A DNA stretch of 7,268 bases, taken from an uncultured Methylophaga sp. (GTDB taxonomy: Bacteria; Pseudomonadota; Gammaproteobacteria; Nitrosococcales; Methylophagaceae). Of the stretch, positions 6,364 through 7,268 are shown one piece after another. The stretch lies in NCBI GenBank assembly GCA_947631375.1, contig CANRLD010000088.1, positions 1 through 7,268 on the forward strand, written 5' to 3'. Both the position numbers and the translations under genes were made by a program. The notes under the pieces were generated by a model. The model had not been told where the DNA came from. It searched no databases and saw only the letters and a list, made by a program, of their open reading frames with translations. Each line of letters begins with the position of its first letter. The stretch's first letter is position 1.

Positions 6364-6457
6364 ATCCCTGAGAAGCCTGTTGGCAAAGCATCAGAAGCAA
6401 TAGTGTGCCTTATCAGTCGAATACTGGTTATCTTAAATTACGCCGCCAACAATAATG

Positions 6458-7246
6458 TTATTCAAATAAATAGGCACCATAACCGACCACACTGCCTTTT
6501 TTACCAGCAATATCGCCGGAATTACTCAACGCCATGATTTGCCCTGCCATATTGAAATGGCGGGCGTATTGCAGAAAACCACGGATGGCATCACAGCCGC
6601 AGGCATGAAATTTGTCGATTCCCCGGTTATCCATACTGATAATCGATTGTGAGGTAAATTGATCGACTTTGCGGGCGGTTTCATAATCCAGATAATGGCT
6701 GAGATCCGAGCTGATGACGATCAGCGAATCAGCATCCTGACTGGCCGCATTCAGCACATCAGCAATCAGTGAGGGACTGGCTTTTCCGGTTAGTAATGGC
6801 ACGATTTCAAACTGATTGAGCGAATATTGTAAAAAAGGCAACTGTACTTCCAGGCAATGCTCATTGTCATGTGGATTGTCGTTTGTTTCCACGCCGTTGA
6901 TGCGGCTTAACTGAGGGTAAATACTTTTATCAACGGCGACACTGCCCAGTGGCGTGGCAAAATAATCTGCCGCACTCATAGCGATGCCCTTAAAATCTGC
7001 TCGGTGAGATGGGCCAATCAAGATGACCCGTTCAATATCATTAGCAACATTTAGCAATGATTGATAGGCGCTGGCGGCAACCTGCCCTGAATAGAAAAAG
7101 CCGGCATGTGGCACGATCAGCGCTTTGGCATGGTGATGAAGGTGATCAGTTGGCTGGTCGAATTGCCGTTGCAGCAACTTCTCCAGCTCGGTTGCCTGGG
7201 CGGGATAATACAAACCTGCAACTGCACTTGGGCGAATCGAAATCAT
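6458..7246 (-). CDS. amrB: Memo-like protein, AmmeMemoRadiSam system protein B
   Basis: A 262-residue member of the Memo family, structurally related to extradiol ring-cleavage dioxygenases. Its biochemical role in bacteria is not settled. Numbered from the ATG at 7246: IRPSAVAGLYYPA (4-16), VPHAGFFYSG (45-54) with H47, LIGPSHRADF (76-85) with H81, NEHCLEVQLPFL (128-139), SSDLSHYLDY (179-188) with D181 and H184, and ACGCDAI (215-221) with C216. H47, H81 and C216 align with the metal-binding H49, H81 and C244 of human MEMO1 as I recall it, so the metal site appears intact. The protein ends GSVVGYGAYLFE, as usual. GAGGA lies 8 bases before the ATG at 7246, favouring it over the TTG at 7261. In many bacteria it neighbours AMMECR1 and radical-SAM genes; any such gene would lie beyond the right edge. 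It converges on lysR. Confidence 0.92.
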   Translation of the reverse strand: MISIRPSAVAGLYYPAQATELEKLLQRQFDQPTDHLHHHAKALIVPHAGFFYSGQVAASAYQSLLNVANDIERVILIGPSHRADFKGIAMSAADYFATPLGSVAVDKSIYPQLSRINGVETNDNPHDNEHCLEVQLPFLQYSLNQFEIVPLLTGKASPSLIADVLNAASQDADSLIVISSDLSHYLDYETARKVDQFTSQSIISMDNRGIDKFHACGCDAIRGFLQYARHFNMAGQIMALSNSGDIAGKKGSVVGYGAYLFE

Positions 7247-7254
7247 GGCGTTTA

Positions 7255-7259
7255 TCCTC
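7255..7259 (-). promoter_or_regulatory. Ribosome binding site that fixes the Memo start at 7246
   Basis: GAGGA on the minus strand lies 8 bases before the ATG at 7246. The open frame could be read from the TTG at 7261, but that would put the ribosome site inside the gene, and family members begin close to the IRPSAVAG motif. Confidence 0.75.
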
Positions 7260-7268
7260 AACTTAAGC

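Noticed and set aside
5997..6386. Open frame of 129 codons antisense to the end of lysR
   Set aside because: It mirrors the LysR effector domain on the other strand, and its translation has no domain-like pattern.
6378..6451. TGTTGGC and GCCAACA forming a long-range 7-bp stem in the lysR/Memo gap
   Set aside because: The arms are about 60 bases apart, with no T-run and no further pairing, so chance is the simpler explanation.
6451..6462. AATAA-TG-TTATT mini-dyad at the Memo stop
   Set aside because: The stem is all A-T with a 2-base loop, too weak for a terminator, and it overlaps the stop codon of Memo.
1..7268. CRISPR array, tRNA or rRNA gene, insertion sequence, toxin-antitoxin pair or phage genes
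   Set aside because: No regularly spaced direct repeats, no tRNA-like cloverleaf, no transposase or integrase motif and no short paired genes are visible. Nearly all of the window is explained by six conventional genes.

Overview
The window reads as ordinary chromosome of a gammaproteobacterium with balanced to slightly AT-leaning composition. The amylosucrase at the left edge, RimO and a Memo-family protein fit a Methylococcales-type methanotroph, in which amylosucrase links sucrose and glycogen metabolism. That placement is an inference from gene content, and no taxonomic marker in the window proves it.

Layout: (1) 2-1585, plus strand, the 3' four-fifths of an amylosucrase gene (GH13_4) that runs off the left edge. 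(2) 1586-1776, an intergenic stretch rich in inverted repeats, ending in a long palindrome that contains an exact CRP-type core (TGTGA-N6-TCACA). (3) 1777-2763, plus strand, a PAS-GGDEF diguanylate cyclase with intact catalytic and inhibitory sites. (4) 2760-4070, minus strand, rimO, whose stop codon overlaps that of the cyclase. (5) 4071-4238, a gap with two hairpins, one of them terminator-like in both directions and sitting close in front of rimO. (6) 4239-5333, minus strand, an Old Yellow Enzyme family flavin oxidoreductase, transcribed divergently from (7) 5482-6363, plus strand, a LysR-type regulator. Their 148-bp shared control region holds three inverted repeats. (8) 6364-6457, a short convergent gap. 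(9) 6458-7246, minus strand, a Memo-like protein of the AmmeMemoRadiSam group whose upstream partners, if any, lie beyond the right edge.

The genes do not form one operon. The only clear functional unit is the divergent OYE/LysR pair, where the regulator probably controls the reductase in response to an unknown small molecule. The amylosucrase probably belongs to a sucrose/glycogen gene set to the left. RimO, the diguanylate cyclase and Memo are separate housekeeping or signalling genes.

I found no CRISPR array, tRNA, rRNA, transposase or convincing new multi-gene system. The points most worth a second look are regulatory: the CRP-like palindrome before the cyclase, the three dyads between OYE and LysR, and the terminator-like hairpin in the apparent rimO leader. 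Three starts are refined here from ribosome binding sites (cyclase 1777, OYE 5333, Memo 7246).
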